From FEN-1219 sp964503125 (lineage in GTDB: Bacteria > Pseudomonadota > Gammaproteobacteria > Steroidobacterales > Rariloculaceae): a DNA stretch of 64,000 nt. Shown here piece after piece: positions 7,158 to 15,450 of this stretch. The translations under genes and the position numbers were made by a program. The number at the start of each line of letters is the position of its first letter. The first letter of the stretch is position 1. The stretch is taken from positions 124,001-188,000 of the forward strand of contig CAZCZE010000001.1 of assembly GCA_964503125.1 (NCBI GenBank), written 5' to 3'. The notes beneath the pieces were generated by a model that worked only from the letters and a program-made list of their open reading frames with translations, was not told where the DNA came from and searched no databases.

Positions 7158-9605
7158 CTATTCTTCGCGTAGGGCCCGCATCGGATCGATGCGCGCCGCG
7201 CGTCGCGCCGGCAGCCAGCTCGCGACGAGCGCGCACGCAATCATGACGAGCGGACCCGCGACGAGCGCGATCGGGTCCGCGGGGCTCACCTCGCCGAGAA
7301 ACGACTCGACGGCGCGGCCTGCGGCCAGCGAGAGCACGAAACCGATTGTAAGCCCCAGCCCGACGACCTTCATGCTGCCTGCGAGCACCATGCGGACGAC
7401 GGCTTGGCGGCCCGCCCCGAGCGCCATGCGAATGCCAATCTCGCGCGTGCGCTGGCTCACGGCATAGGCCACGACGCCGTAGAGACCCACGGCCGCGAGC
7501 AACAGCGCGAGCATCGCGCAGCCGCCGAGTAGCGTTGCGGCGACACGCTGCGGGAACGTCGCGAAGGCCGTTGCGCTGCGCATGCTCGCGAGTCTCACGA
7601 TCGGCAGCTGGCTGTCGATCGCGCGGATCTCGCGTCGCAACAGCGGGAGGAACCCGTCCGCATCCCGTTCCACACGCACGTGCAACGTCATCTCCTCGTA
7701 GTCCTGGAGAAACGGCCGATAGATATACGGGAGCGGCGCTTCGGTCAGCATCTGATATTTGCCATCCCGTGCAACGCCGACGATCTCTATCGAAGTCGCG
7801 CCGGAAAAAGACGTGAACCGCCTGCCGATCGGGTCCTGGCCCGGCCAATAACGCGCGGCGAAGGCTTCGTTGACGACGGCCACCTGCGGCGCACCTTCGC
7901 GATCCGCTTCCGTAAACCCGCGGCCGCGCACGAGCGGCACGCGCATGACCTCGAAGTACTCCGGCCCTACGACGTTGAAGTTGAACTCCATATCCTCGCC
8001 GGGCTGCGGCTCGTAACCCTCGACGCCGGCGCGACGGCGGCCGCCGTCGCCCGATAACGGGACCCTCTGTGCGAGCGTGACGGCGCGGACACCGGGCAGG
8101 CCTGCGAGGCGTTCCGCGAGCTCCGCGTAGAACGCACGACTGCGCGGCTCGGTATAGCCCTGAGTCCGAAGATCGAAGGAAGCGATGACGACGTTGTCCG
8201 CGTCGAAGCCCGGATCTACGGTCGCAGCGTGCTGCAAGCTCCGCAGGAACAAACCGGCGCATACGAGCAGAACGAGCGACACGGAGACTTGCGCGGCGAT
8301 CAGGGAGCCGCGCAAGCCGAAGCGTCGCTTCCCGACGGCCGCGAGCGCGCCGTCTTTCAACGCCGCCGAAGCGCCGAGCCGCGTGAGGTTCAGCGCCGGG
8401 GCGAGCCCGAAGATCGCGGCGGCAACGACTGCAGCAGCCACTGCAAAACCGAGCACGCGCCAATCGACGCCGACGTCGAGCGCCAGGTCGCCGGGCGGCC
8501 GAAACCGTGCAAGTAGCCGCGCCGCGACGTAGGTCACGAAGATCGCGCCGCCGCAGCCGAGTGCTGCGAGCGCGACGCTTTCGGTCATGAGCTGCCGGAC
8601 GAGCCGCGCACGCGACGCGCCGAGCGAGACCCGGATCGCGACGTCGCGCACGCGCGCCGCTCCGCGCGCGAGCAGCAGATTCGCCACGTTGACGCAGCAG
8701 ATCAGCAGCACGAGCGCGAAGCCTGCGAGCAGCAGGCTCAGGAACCCGATAACGGTTCCGCGCAACTCCGGCGGCACGCGCGACTCGCTTTCCGGAAGGA
8801 TCGTGATCGCGCGGCCGCGATTCGTGACGTCGCGCCACTCCTCGGGGTAGGCGGCCAGCAGCTGGCTACCGACCACCGCATAACGCGCGCGCGCCTCTTC
8901 GAGCGACACGCCGGGTTGGAGCCGCCCGAGCAACATCAGGCCGCGCGAGCCGCGCTCGACGCGGCGGCCGGGTCGCCCGCCCAGCGTCTCGAGCGGCACC
9001 CACGCATCGACGCCGCCAAAGATGCGCTGGCTGCCTTCGAAACCGTCGGGGGCCACGCCGACGACCGTGAACGCGTCGGCGTTGATGCGCACGGTGCGCC
9101 CAACGACGGCGGGATCCGCGCCGAAGCGGTTGCGCCACAACGCGTGGCCGAGAACGACTACGGTAGCGCCATCGTCCGCCTCGCCCGCGACGAGCAGCCG
9201 GCCTTGTGCCGCGCGGACACCGAGCACGTCGAAGTAGTTGGTGCTGACTTCCTCGACCGTGAGGCGGACGGTTTCGTCGGGCTCGACGAGATTTCCGGGC
9301 ACGAGCCCGAACGCCGCGACGTCGCTCATGACGTCGCGCTGCTCGCGGAAGGTGTCGAAATCCGGATAAGACGACGCGCCGTACGGCGGGCCGCTGAAGT
9401 CGCTCGTCCAGATGGACACGACGCGCTCCGGGTCCGCCACGTGCGCCGGCCGACGCAGCAGCAGCTCATTGACCACACTGAAGATCGCGGTGTTCGCGCC
9501 GATGCCGATCGAGAGCGTCAGCACGCCGACGGCCGTGAAGCCCGGCGAGCGAGCCAGCTGGCGCAACGCGTAGCGGAGACCGCGAAACCAGGTGTCCGGG
9601 TTCAT
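7158..9605 (-). CDS. MacB/FtsX-type ABC permease, duplicated-domain (ADOP-like), paralog 3
   Basis: An 815-residue permease starting MNPDTWFRGLRYALRQLAR. Domain order is short cytoplasmic N-terminus, helix LTLSIGIGANTAIFSVVNEL, periplasmic domain, FtsX helices with ICCVNVANLLLARG, second periplasmic domain, and terminal FtsX domain with RTREIGIRMALGAG and RRAARIDPMRALREE. The last residues are nearly identical to those of paralog 2 (DPMRALREE), suggesting these two are the closest pair in the array. No good Shine-Dalgarno is visible before the ATG. It is the first gene after the 240-base palindrome-bearing gap, so its transcription may begin there. It carries no ATPase domain and must use a separate subunit. 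Confidence 0.9.
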   Translation of the reverse strand: MNPDTWFRGLRYALRQLARSPGFTAVGVLTLSIGIGANTAIFSVVNELLLRRPAHVADPERVVSIWTSDFSGPPYGASSYPDFDTFREQRDVMSDVAAFGLVPGNLVEPDETVRLTVEEVSTNYFDVLGVRAAQGRLLVAGEADDGATVVVLGHALWRNRFGADPAVVGRTVRINADAFTVVGVAPDGFEGSQRIFGGVDAWVPLETLGGRPGRRVERGSRGLMLLGRLQPGVSLEEARARYAVVGSQLLAAYPEEWRDVTNRGRAITILPESESRVPPELRGTVIGFLSLLLAGFALVLLICCVNVANLLLARGAARVRDVAIRVSLGASRARLVRQLMTESVALAALGCGGAIFVTYVAARLLARFRPPGDLALDVGVDWRVLGFAVAAAVVAAAIFGLAPALNLTRLGASAALKDGALAAVGKRRFGLRGSLIAAQVSVSLVLLVCAGLFLRSLQHAATVDPGFDADNVVIASFDLRTQGYTEPRSRAFYAELAERLAGLPGVRAVTLAQRVPLSGDGGRRRAGVEGYEPQPGEDMEFNFNVVGPEYFEVMRVPLVRGRGFTEADREGAPQVAVVNEAFAARYWPGQDPIGRRFTSFSGATSIEIVGVARDGKYQMLTEAPLPYIYRPFLQDYEEMTLHVRVERDADGFLPLLRREIRAIDSQLPIVRLASMRSATAFATFPQRVAATLLGGCAMLALLLAAVGLYGVVAYAVSQRTREIGIRMALGAGRQAVVRMVLAGSMKVVGLGLTIGFVLSLAAGRAVESFLGEVSPADPIALVAGPLVMIACALVASWLPARRAARIDPMRALREE

Positions 9606-9647
9606 CGTCTTGACCGAGTCTCTCTGCCTACCCCACTACGGGGCGCG

Positions 9648-9667
9648 AATCCCTCGCGTGAGGGATT
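9648..9667. repeat. Palindromic repeat copy 1 (AATCCCTC stem, followed by T tract)
   Basis: AATCCCTC, loop GCGT, GAGGGATT: an eight-base perfect stem. It is followed on the plus strand by six T residues (9666-9671, partly within the stem), the layout of an intrinsic terminator for plus-strand transcription, although both flanking genes are on the minus strand. It shares its stem sequence with two further palindromes 80-140 bases away. The 240-base gap 9606-9845 holds no gene. Confidence 0.65.
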
Positions 9668-9743
9668 TTTTGAACGCCAATCGTTCGCATTCCGACAGCA
9701 GCCCGTTGATAGCAGGCTTCATCTCGCTCCCGTTCGCCTCATG

Positions 9744-9765
9744 GAATCCCTCCGCGGAGGGATTC
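9744..9765. repeat. Palindromic repeat copy 2 (22-bp perfect palindrome)
   Basis: A perfect 22-base palindrome whose half-site is GAATCCCTCCG. Its core is the same AATCCCTC/GAGGGATT pair as copy 1, but with CCGCGG at the centre instead of a GCGT loop. Being loop-free it suits a dimeric protein operator or a cruciform better than an RNA terminator. It lies 119 bases downstream, on the minus strand, of the ATPase gene's... 3' side neighbour, that is, between the ATPase stop at 9846 and the start of permease paralog 3. Confidence 0.65.
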
Positions 9766-9784
9766 TGCCCCGCGAGGGTGCGCA

Positions 9785-9804
9785 AACCCCTCCGCGGAGG
9801 GATT
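9785..9804. repeat. Palindromic repeat copy 3 (one mismatch)
   Basis: AACCCCTCCGCGGAGGGATT, identical to the core of copy 2 except for one T to C change that breaks a single pair. The spacing from copy 2 is 41 bases start to start, close to four helical turns. Three versions of one palindrome within 157 bases is more than chance would give and suggests a REP-like element family or a cluster of operators. Confidence 0.65.
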
Positions 9805-9845
9805 AAGTGGTTGCCAGTCGCGCAACTGCCGGCCGGGACGCCGAC

Positions 9846-10625
9846 TCAGTCTTCAATCACCGTCGATTCCGCCGACCGCCCGCGCCGAGCCTGCTCGGCG
9901 ATGCGGCGGTCTTCTTCCTCGCGCAGACGGTGCAGCGTCTCCTCGTCGACGACGCGGCCGTCGAACATGTGGATCTTGCGGCGCGCGTAGTCGGCGTAGC
10001 GCGGGTCGTGCGTCACGATGCAGATCGTCGCGCCGTCGGCATGCAGATCGGCGAGTAGCCCCATGACCTGCTCGCCGTTATTCGAGTCCAAGTTACCCGG
10101 GGGCTCGTCGGCGAGCAGGATCGACGGGCTGCCGACGAGCGCGCGAGCGACGGCGACGCGCTGCTGCTGACCGCCCGAGAGCTGCGCCGGATAGTGGTTC
10201 AAGCGGTGCGCCATGCGCACGCGCTCGAGCGCTTCGAGCACGCGCTTCTTGCGCTCCGCAGCCTTCATGCCGGCGCGGTACGTGAGCGGCAGCTCGACGT
10301 TCTCGAACACCGTGAGGTCGCCGATCAGGTTGAACGCCTGGAAGATGAAGCCGATTTCCTTGTTGCGGATGTGCGCCCGCTGCGACGCATCCAGGTTCTC
10401 CACCGGCGTGCCGTTCAGCACGTAGCGGCCGCCGCTCGGCGTGTCGAGCAGGCCCAGGATCGACAGCAGCGTCGACTTGCCGCAGCCCGAGGGGCCCGCG
10501 ATCGACAGGTAATCGCCCTTGTCGATCGTGAAGTGCACGCCCGAGAGCGCGTGCGTCTCGACCTCGTCGGTCAAGAACACTTTCTTCAAGTCGTCGAGTT
10601 GAATCAGAGCAACTGTCGCGTTCAT
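9846..10625 (-). CDS. ABC transporter ATP-binding protein, MacB/LolD type
   Basis: A 259-residue ATPase with Walker A GPSGCGKST (near residue 45), signature LSGGQQQRVAVARAL, Walker B ILLADEP and switch histidine VTHDP. The D-loop region reads PPGNLDS where PTGNLDS is usual; the D-loop aspartate itself is kept. About 35 charged residues trail the core (HRLREEEDRRIAEQARRGR), longer than in LolD. The start MNATVAL at 10625 has GAGGA nine bases upstream; an upstream extension of 40 residues has no similarity. It sits 37 bases after permease paralog 4 and downstream of the HlyD-like adaptor, the classic set for a tripartite MacAB-like exporter, and may also serve the neighbouring orphan permeases. 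Confidence 0.94.
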   Translation of the reverse strand: MNATVALIQLDDLKKVFLTDEVETHALSGVHFTIDKGDYLSIAGPSGCGKSTLLSILGLLDTPSGGRYVLNGTPVENLDASQRAHIRNKEIGFIFQAFNLIGDLTVFENVELPLTYRAGMKAAERKKRVLEALERVRMAHRLNHYPAQLSGGQQQRVAVARALVGSPSILLADEPPGNLDSNNGEQVMGLLADLHADGATICIVTHDPRYADYARRKIHMFDGRVVDEETLHRLREEEDRRIAEQARRGRSAESTVIED

Positions 10626-10662
10626 CTTGTGTGTCCTCGAAACGTGAATCGTGAAACGCAGC

Positions 10663-13173
10663 TCAATCGCCGCGCAATGCAGTGACGGGATCGACGAGCG
10701 CCGCGCGCCGCGCGGGCACGTACGCCGCGGCGGCCACGACGGCAAGCAAAACTACCACGGCTGCGGCCGGAACGAAGGGGTCGGACGGCGTGAGACCGAA
10801 CAGCAACACACGCCCGACCTGGCCGAGCAGCAACGCCAGGCCGACGCCGATCGCGACGCCGATGGCCGCCATCCAAGCGACTTGCTTGAGCACCATGCGG
10901 CGCACGGTCTTAGGCGCCGCGCCGAGCGCGATGCGCAGCCCGATCTCGCGCAGCCGCTGCACGACGCCGTAGGAGAGCACTCCGTAAATACCGATACCTG
11001 CGAGCAGGGCGGCCATGATGGCCATGGCAGAAGCCAGCGTGCTCATGAAGCGGTCGAGAAACACGTTCTCGCGCGCTTGCTCTCTGACCGTGCGGAACTC
11101 CATGAGCGGCAGGTTCGCGTCGTGACGCGCGAGCACGGCCGCGACGGCCGAGCGCAGCTCGGGTAACCCTAAGTTGGTGCGCAGATAGAAGCTCGCTTCG
11201 CCGAGGAAGGGCGTCTGCGCGCGGGGCCGGAAGACCTGCGGTGGCGCATCCGCTTTGACCTCGCTGTACTTCGCGTCACGGACCACACCGACGATCTCGA
11301 TGTCGAGGGTTCCACCGGCGCCGAACGCCATGTGCTTCCCGACGGCCTCGTCGCCGAGCCCGAATTTCTCGGCAAAACGCTCGTTGACCACGGCGACACG
11401 CGGGCCGTCGCTCGTGCTGCGCTCGAATCCCACGCCGTGAACCAGCGGCAGCTCGAGTGTCCGAAAGAACTCCGGGCTCACGAAGTTCGTGGACGCGTTG
11501 GTGTCGGTCTCGGGGGTTGCCTCGAACCCCTCGACGCTCACGTTGCCGTTCCAGTTGCTGTTGTCGAGCAACGCCACGCCCGATGCGGCCGCAGCCGTGA
11601 CGCCCGGGATCTGCGCGAGCTCCTCCTCGAGGCGGGTGAACAGCGCCGCCGATTGCGCCGGCGCGTAGCCGTTGCGCTCCGGTGCGATCGTGAACACCGC
11701 GAGCGATTCGGCGCGAAACCCGAGATCGACACGAGCGACGTTAGCCAAGCTCTGGGCGAACCACCCCGCGAGCACGAGCAGCGCCATCGACAACGCGATC
11801 TGCGCCGTCGTGAGCGTCGCGCGAAAGCGTGCCGCGCCCTTGCCGCCGGTCTGCCGCGCGCCCTGGGTTTGCTGCGCGGGATTCACGTCGACTCCGATGA
11901 GCTTGAACGCGGGCATCAAGCCGAACACGAGAGTCGAGCCGAAGGCCAAGCCGAGCGTGGCCGCGATCACGCGGCCGTCGAGAGTCAAATCGATTACGTT
12001 CGCGTTGGACGCGGGCAACATCGAGCCGATGCCGTGCAACGCGGCCAGCGTCAGAGGCGTGCTCGCGAGCGCAGCGGCAGCCGCCAGCAGCAGTGTTTCG
12101 ACGAGCAACAGCGTGAGCAACCGGGTCCGCGAGGCCCCGAGCGAGGCGCGCACGGCGATCTCACCGACGCGCGTCGAGCCGCGCGCGAGCAACAAGTTCG
12201 CGACGTTGACGCACGCGATGAGGAGCACGAGGCCCGTCGAGACGAGCAGAATCGTGAGCTCAGTGCGCGCATTGTCGTCGATCCTGCTTTGGCCGCGGTC
12301 GCCGGGCGTGACCACGATGGTCTTGGCGCGATATTGGTCGAGCACTTGCTGGCTGGCACCTGTCACCAGCGGCACATCGACCTCGTTGGTGATCGCTCGA
12401 TAGGGCACGTTGATCGCCGCCGCCGCTTGATCCAGCGAGACGCCCGGCTTCAAGCGCGCGAACAGATAAGCCCAATAGCTCTTGCGGTCGGCGTGATTCG
12501 GGAAAGCATTCGGGTTCGACAGCCAACTGAACGTGATCGGCACGAACACGAGCGGGCGTTCGCCGACGGTCGTGCCGTGAAAACCGCGCGGGCCGACGCC
12601 GACGATCGTCAGTGGCTTACCGTTGACGACGAGCGCGCGGCCGACGACGGCCGGATCGGCGCCGAACGCAGACTCCCAGTGGGCGTAGGTCAACACGACG
12701 GCGCTCGCCTCGCCGTCGACGCGATCGTCGTTCGCATCGAGCAACCGGCCCACCGCGGGCCTGACGCCGAGCAGCGAAAAATACTGACCGGACACGAGCA
12801 ACGCGCTGCCGGTGGCGGTTTCGCCCTCGAAGGCTAGACTCGTGTCGGCATAGCGATGCGCGGCGATGCCTTCGAACGGCCCGTCGACGCGCTCGAGATC
12901 GCGGAACATGGGGTAGCTGAAGATCTCCTCGCACGTGCCGCCGTCGTTGCAGGACGTGTTGCCTTGCTTGATGCCCGGGGAGCCGAGGTTCACGAGCCCG
13001 TCCGGGTCCGGCACGGGCAGCTCGCGCAGCAGGATCTGATCGTAGATCGACAAGATCGCCGCGTTGATGCCCAGCCCGAGCGCGAGCGTGGTCACGACGA
13101 CGACCGCGAACAGCGGCCGCCGCGCGAAGCCGCGCAGACAGAACCGAACGTCGCTCAGAAGATTCGCGAGCAT
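10663..13173 (-). CDS. MacB/FtsX-type ABC permease, duplicated-domain (ADOP-like), paralog 4
   Basis: An 836-residue permease, MLANLLSDVRFCLRGFARRP at the start. Helix one is TTLALGLGINAAILSIYDQI. The first periplasmic domain contains a local insertion with two cysteines (NTSCNDGGTCEE, near residues 75-86) that the other paralogs lack and that could form a disulfide. FtsX signature ACVNVANLLLARG follows, then the second module, ending RLREIGLRIALGAA and RRAALVDPVTALRGD. The start at 13173 has GGAGG upstream and replaces a 13-residue longer reading. It is followed after 37 bases by the ATPase and preceded by a decayed paralog, so this is probably the permease belonging to the nearby adaptor and ATPase. 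Confidence 0.92.
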   Translation of the reverse strand: MLANLLSDVRFCLRGFARRPLFAVVVVTTLALGLGINAAILSIYDQILLRELPVPDPDGLVNLGSPGIKQGNTSCNDGGTCEEIFSYPMFRDLERVDGPFEGIAAHRYADTSLAFEGETATGSALLVSGQYFSLLGVRPAVGRLLDANDDRVDGEASAVVLTYAHWESAFGADPAVVGRALVVNGKPLTIVGVGPRGFHGTTVGERPLVFVPITFSWLSNPNAFPNHADRKSYWAYLFARLKPGVSLDQAAAAINVPYRAITNEVDVPLVTGASQQVLDQYRAKTIVVTPGDRGQSRIDDNARTELTILLVSTGLVLLIACVNVANLLLARGSTRVGEIAVRASLGASRTRLLTLLLVETLLLAAAAALASTPLTLAALHGIGSMLPASNANVIDLTLDGRVIAATLGLAFGSTLVFGLMPAFKLIGVDVNPAQQTQGARQTGGKGAARFRATLTTAQIALSMALLVLAGWFAQSLANVARVDLGFRAESLAVFTIAPERNGYAPAQSAALFTRLEEELAQIPGVTAAAASGVALLDNSNWNGNVSVEGFEATPETDTNASTNFVSPEFFRTLELPLVHGVGFERSTSDGPRVAVVNERFAEKFGLGDEAVGKHMAFGAGGTLDIEIVGVVRDAKYSEVKADAPPQVFRPRAQTPFLGEASFYLRTNLGLPELRSAVAAVLARHDANLPLMEFRTVREQARENVFLDRFMSTLASAMAIMAALLAGIGIYGVLSYGVVQRLREIGLRIALGAAPKTVRRMVLKQVAWMAAIGVAIGVGLALLLGQVGRVLLFGLTPSDPFVPAAAVVVLLAVVAAAAYVPARRAALVDPVTALRGD

Positions 13174-13189
13174 CGCTTGCCCTCCGCTC

Positions 13190-13919
13190 TCATTCGCTGC
13201 GCAGCGCCACAATCACGGCGCGCGGATCCGTCGGCGCGAGACCGAACAACTGGCTCGCGGCGAAATCCCCGACCAGCAAGGCCAAAACACCCACGGGTAG
13301 ACCGACGGCCACCATCCAGCCGACTTGCTTGAGCACCATGCGCCGCACGCCCACGGGCTCGGCACCGAGCGCGAGCCGTAGACCGATCTCGCGCGTGCGC
13401 TGCGCGACCATGTACGAGAGCACCCCATAGAGTCCGAGCGCCGCGAGCAACGTCGCGACCACCGCAAGGGTGCCGGACAAAGTCACGAGCAGCCAGTCCG
13501 TGCGGACAGTGCGCCGCGCTTGCGAGCTGAACGTGCTCGGCTCGATGACGGACAGACTTGGAATCGACGCGCGCGACGACGCGCAGGATGGCGGCGAGCA
13601 GCGTCTCGGCCGGCAGCTCGCCGCGCACGTAGAACATGGCGCCATCGTCGAAACGGTTCGCCTGCTGCCGCGGCACCATGATCTGCGCGGGAAATGGGCC
13701 CTTGAGGGAGTCGTACGCCGAGTCGGCCACGAGCCCGACGATCTCGACGTCGAGCTGCTCGCGCGACTCGAAGGACACCCGCTCGCCGATGGGGTTTGCG
13801 CGAAGGCCGAAACGCCTCACGAAACTCTCGTTGACGATCGCAACGGATGGGCGATCGAGCGAGTCCGCCTCCGTGAAATTGCGACCTGCGAGCAGGGGAA
13901 TGTCCAGGTTCGCGAGCAT
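13190..13919 (-). pseudogene. Decayed ADOP-like permease (internal deletion, frameshift, lost C-terminal helix)
   Basis: The coding trace begins MLANLDIPLLAGRNFTEAD at 13919 and matches the second periplasmic domain of the neighbouring paralogs, so some 550 residues are missing after the first five codons. The frame breaks at 13562-13563, where one extra base (AA on the plus strand) turns the expected VDPSLSVIEP into VDSKSVRH; the continuing frame reads SLSVIEPSTFSSQ and then the FtsX segment GLYGVLSYMVAQRTREIGLR. The end, TDPRAVIVALRSE, lacks the last membrane helix present in paralogs. It abuts the HlyD stop (two bases). It cannot make a working permease. The single-base shift could be a sequencing error, but the two deletions could not. 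Confidence 0.85.
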
Positions 13920-13921
13920 CG

Positions 13922-15166
13922 TCAGTTCAACCGGATCCGATCGTTGTCTTCGAAGGCCGAGGTGTCCGAAAGAATGACCTCGTCGCCGGGCACGAGGCCT
14001 TGCAGAATCTCAATGGAATTGACGGACGTGCGGCCGATCTGGACGGGCACGCGCACGGCGTAGCGACCCTCGTCGACGACTTTGAACAGCGAGATCGTCG
14101 AGTTCGCCTGGCTGTTGGTCGCCCGGCCCGTCTGGATGGCGTTCGGGATACGTTCGATGTTGATCGTGCCGTCGACGGACTGGTCGGGCCGAGTGCCGCG
14201 CGGCAGCTTACCTGTGAGCTCGACGTCGACCTGCACGGTGCCCTCGACGACCGCGGGATCGATGCGCGTCACGACGCCGGCGACGACGCCGTTGCGCGTG
14301 TCGACGTCGACGATCTGGCCGATCTGCACGTCGCGCGCTTGTGTCTCCGACACTTTGAGCTCCGCTTGCAGCTCGTCGGGGCGCGCGACGCGAGCGATGT
14401 TGGCGCCGAGTTGAACCTGCCCGCCCTCCTCGACTTCCACTCGCTGCAGCACCCCGGCAATGCCTGCCCGCACCTGGAGCGCATCGACTTGCTCGAGCAC
14501 GCGCTCGTAGGCGTTCTGGTCCCCGGCGAGCCGGGCGCGCCGCGCCGCGACCTGCGCGGCCATCGACGCGGCGAATTGATCGAGCCGTTCCTGCGCGACG
14601 TCGAGCGCCGTCTTGAGCTGCTCGGCCAAGAGCTCCGACCGGCGCACTTGGAGCGCCGCGACGACCGTCGAGCCCCGCTCGGCTTCGGCCTGGAGCCGCG
14701 CGCCCTCATAGGCGGCGCGCGCCGAAGCGACGGCCGCGCGCTGATCGAGCTGCTGGCTGCGCAGATTGAGCTCGAGCTCGGTGAGCTCAGCCTTCCCGGC
14801 TTCGAGCGCGTAGCGCGCCTCCTCAGCCTGCCGCATGAGATCGGGGTTCGACAGCTCGACGATCACGGTATCGGGCTCGACGACCGCGCCGGGGCGCACG
14901 ATGACGCGCTCGACGCGGCCCGCCGACTGCGCGCTGATCCAGCGGATATCGCGCGCGACGAGCGTGCCGGGCCCGCGCACCTGGCGCAGCATTTCGCCTT
15001 GCTTAACCGGCTGAATCCACAGCGTGTCGCGCTCGACCGAGGGCGCGGCCGGCTCGAGCTGGGCGAGGCCGACCGTGATCGCGACGAGCACCACGGCGGT
15101 TACGCCGCCGATGACGGCCTGCCGGATGCGCTTACGACGTTTGTTCTCGGGACGTGGGATATCCAT
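13922..15166 (-). CDS. HlyD/MacA-like periplasmic adaptor (membrane fusion) protein
   Basis: A 414-residue adaptor that would bridge an inner-membrane ABC permease and an outer-membrane channel. Residues 1-15 are basic, 16-36 form one membrane anchor (AVIGGVTAVVLVAITVGLAQL), then a lipoyl-like half (VKQGEMLRQVRGPGTLVA, and IRWISAQSAGRVERV), a long helical hairpin at about 110-235 rich in E, A, R and Q, the second lipoyl half (VRAGIAGVLQRVEVEEGGQV), and beta-barrel and membrane-proximal domains to the end (LVPGDEVILSDTSAFEDNDRIRLN). GAGAGG lies upstream of the ATG. It is the first gene of the minus-strand export cluster and divergent from the EAL signalling gene. Confidence 0.92.
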   Translation of the reverse strand: MDIPRPENKRRKRIRQAVIGGVTAVVLVAITVGLAQLEPAAPSVERDTLWIQPVKQGEMLRQVRGPGTLVARDIRWISAQSAGRVERVIVRPGAVVEPDTVIVELSNPDLMRQAEEARYALEAGKAELTELELNLRSQQLDQRAAVASARAAYEGARLQAEAERGSTVVAALQVRRSELLAEQLKTALDVAQERLDQFAASMAAQVAARRARLAGDQNAYERVLEQVDALQVRAGIAGVLQRVEVEEGGQVQLGANIARVARPDELQAELKVSETQARDVQIGQIVDVDTRNGVVAGVVTRIDPAVVEGTVQVDVELTGKLPRGTRPDQSVDGTINIERIPNAIQTGRATNSQANSTISLFKVVDEGRYAVRVPVQIGRTSVNSIEILQGLVPGDEVILSDTSAFEDNDRIRLN

Positions 15167-15289
15167 ACGTCAGCCTCTCAAGCAACGACCGTGCCAAATC
15201 CTGCGCCTCGCTAAGCCATTATCTCAACAGGACTTTCCCTTTGGCGGCGAGGCTCACGAACGCGCCGTCGTCCCGTGACCGCCGTTCGC

Positions 15290-15307
15290 CGTCCCGATAT
15301 CGGGACG
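15290..15307. promoter_or_regulatory. 18-bp perfect palindrome, candidate operator in a divergent promoter region
   Basis: CGTCCCGATATCGGGACG is a perfect 18-base palindrome. It lies in the 284-base gap between the divergent HlyD-like gene (start 15166) and the EAL-domain gene (start 15451), which otherwise contains no gene. Length, symmetry and position suit a dimeric repressor or activator. No other copy was noticed in the window. The binding protein is unknown. Confidence 0.5.
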
Positions 15308-15450
15308 CTCATGGGGCGCCGCGGAGGGTCGGCGTGCGCTTCGAGCCGTGCGCGCGTCCAACGTCGGCCCCCCCGAAACGTGACCGCGCGCAACTACGGG
15401 GCGCGGGGAAATGGCTATTTTCAGAACCATTCCCGGCCTGTGGGCGAACC

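Noticed and set aside
9648..9804. CRISPR array
   Set aside because: The three repeats are palindromes with irregular spacing (96 and 41 bases) and no cas gene is near.
9592..9990. Plus-strand open frame across the palindrome cluster
   Set aside because: Repeated PSAEGF/PLRGG-like words come from translating the palindromes; no Shine-Dalgarno site and it runs into the ATPase gene on the other strand.
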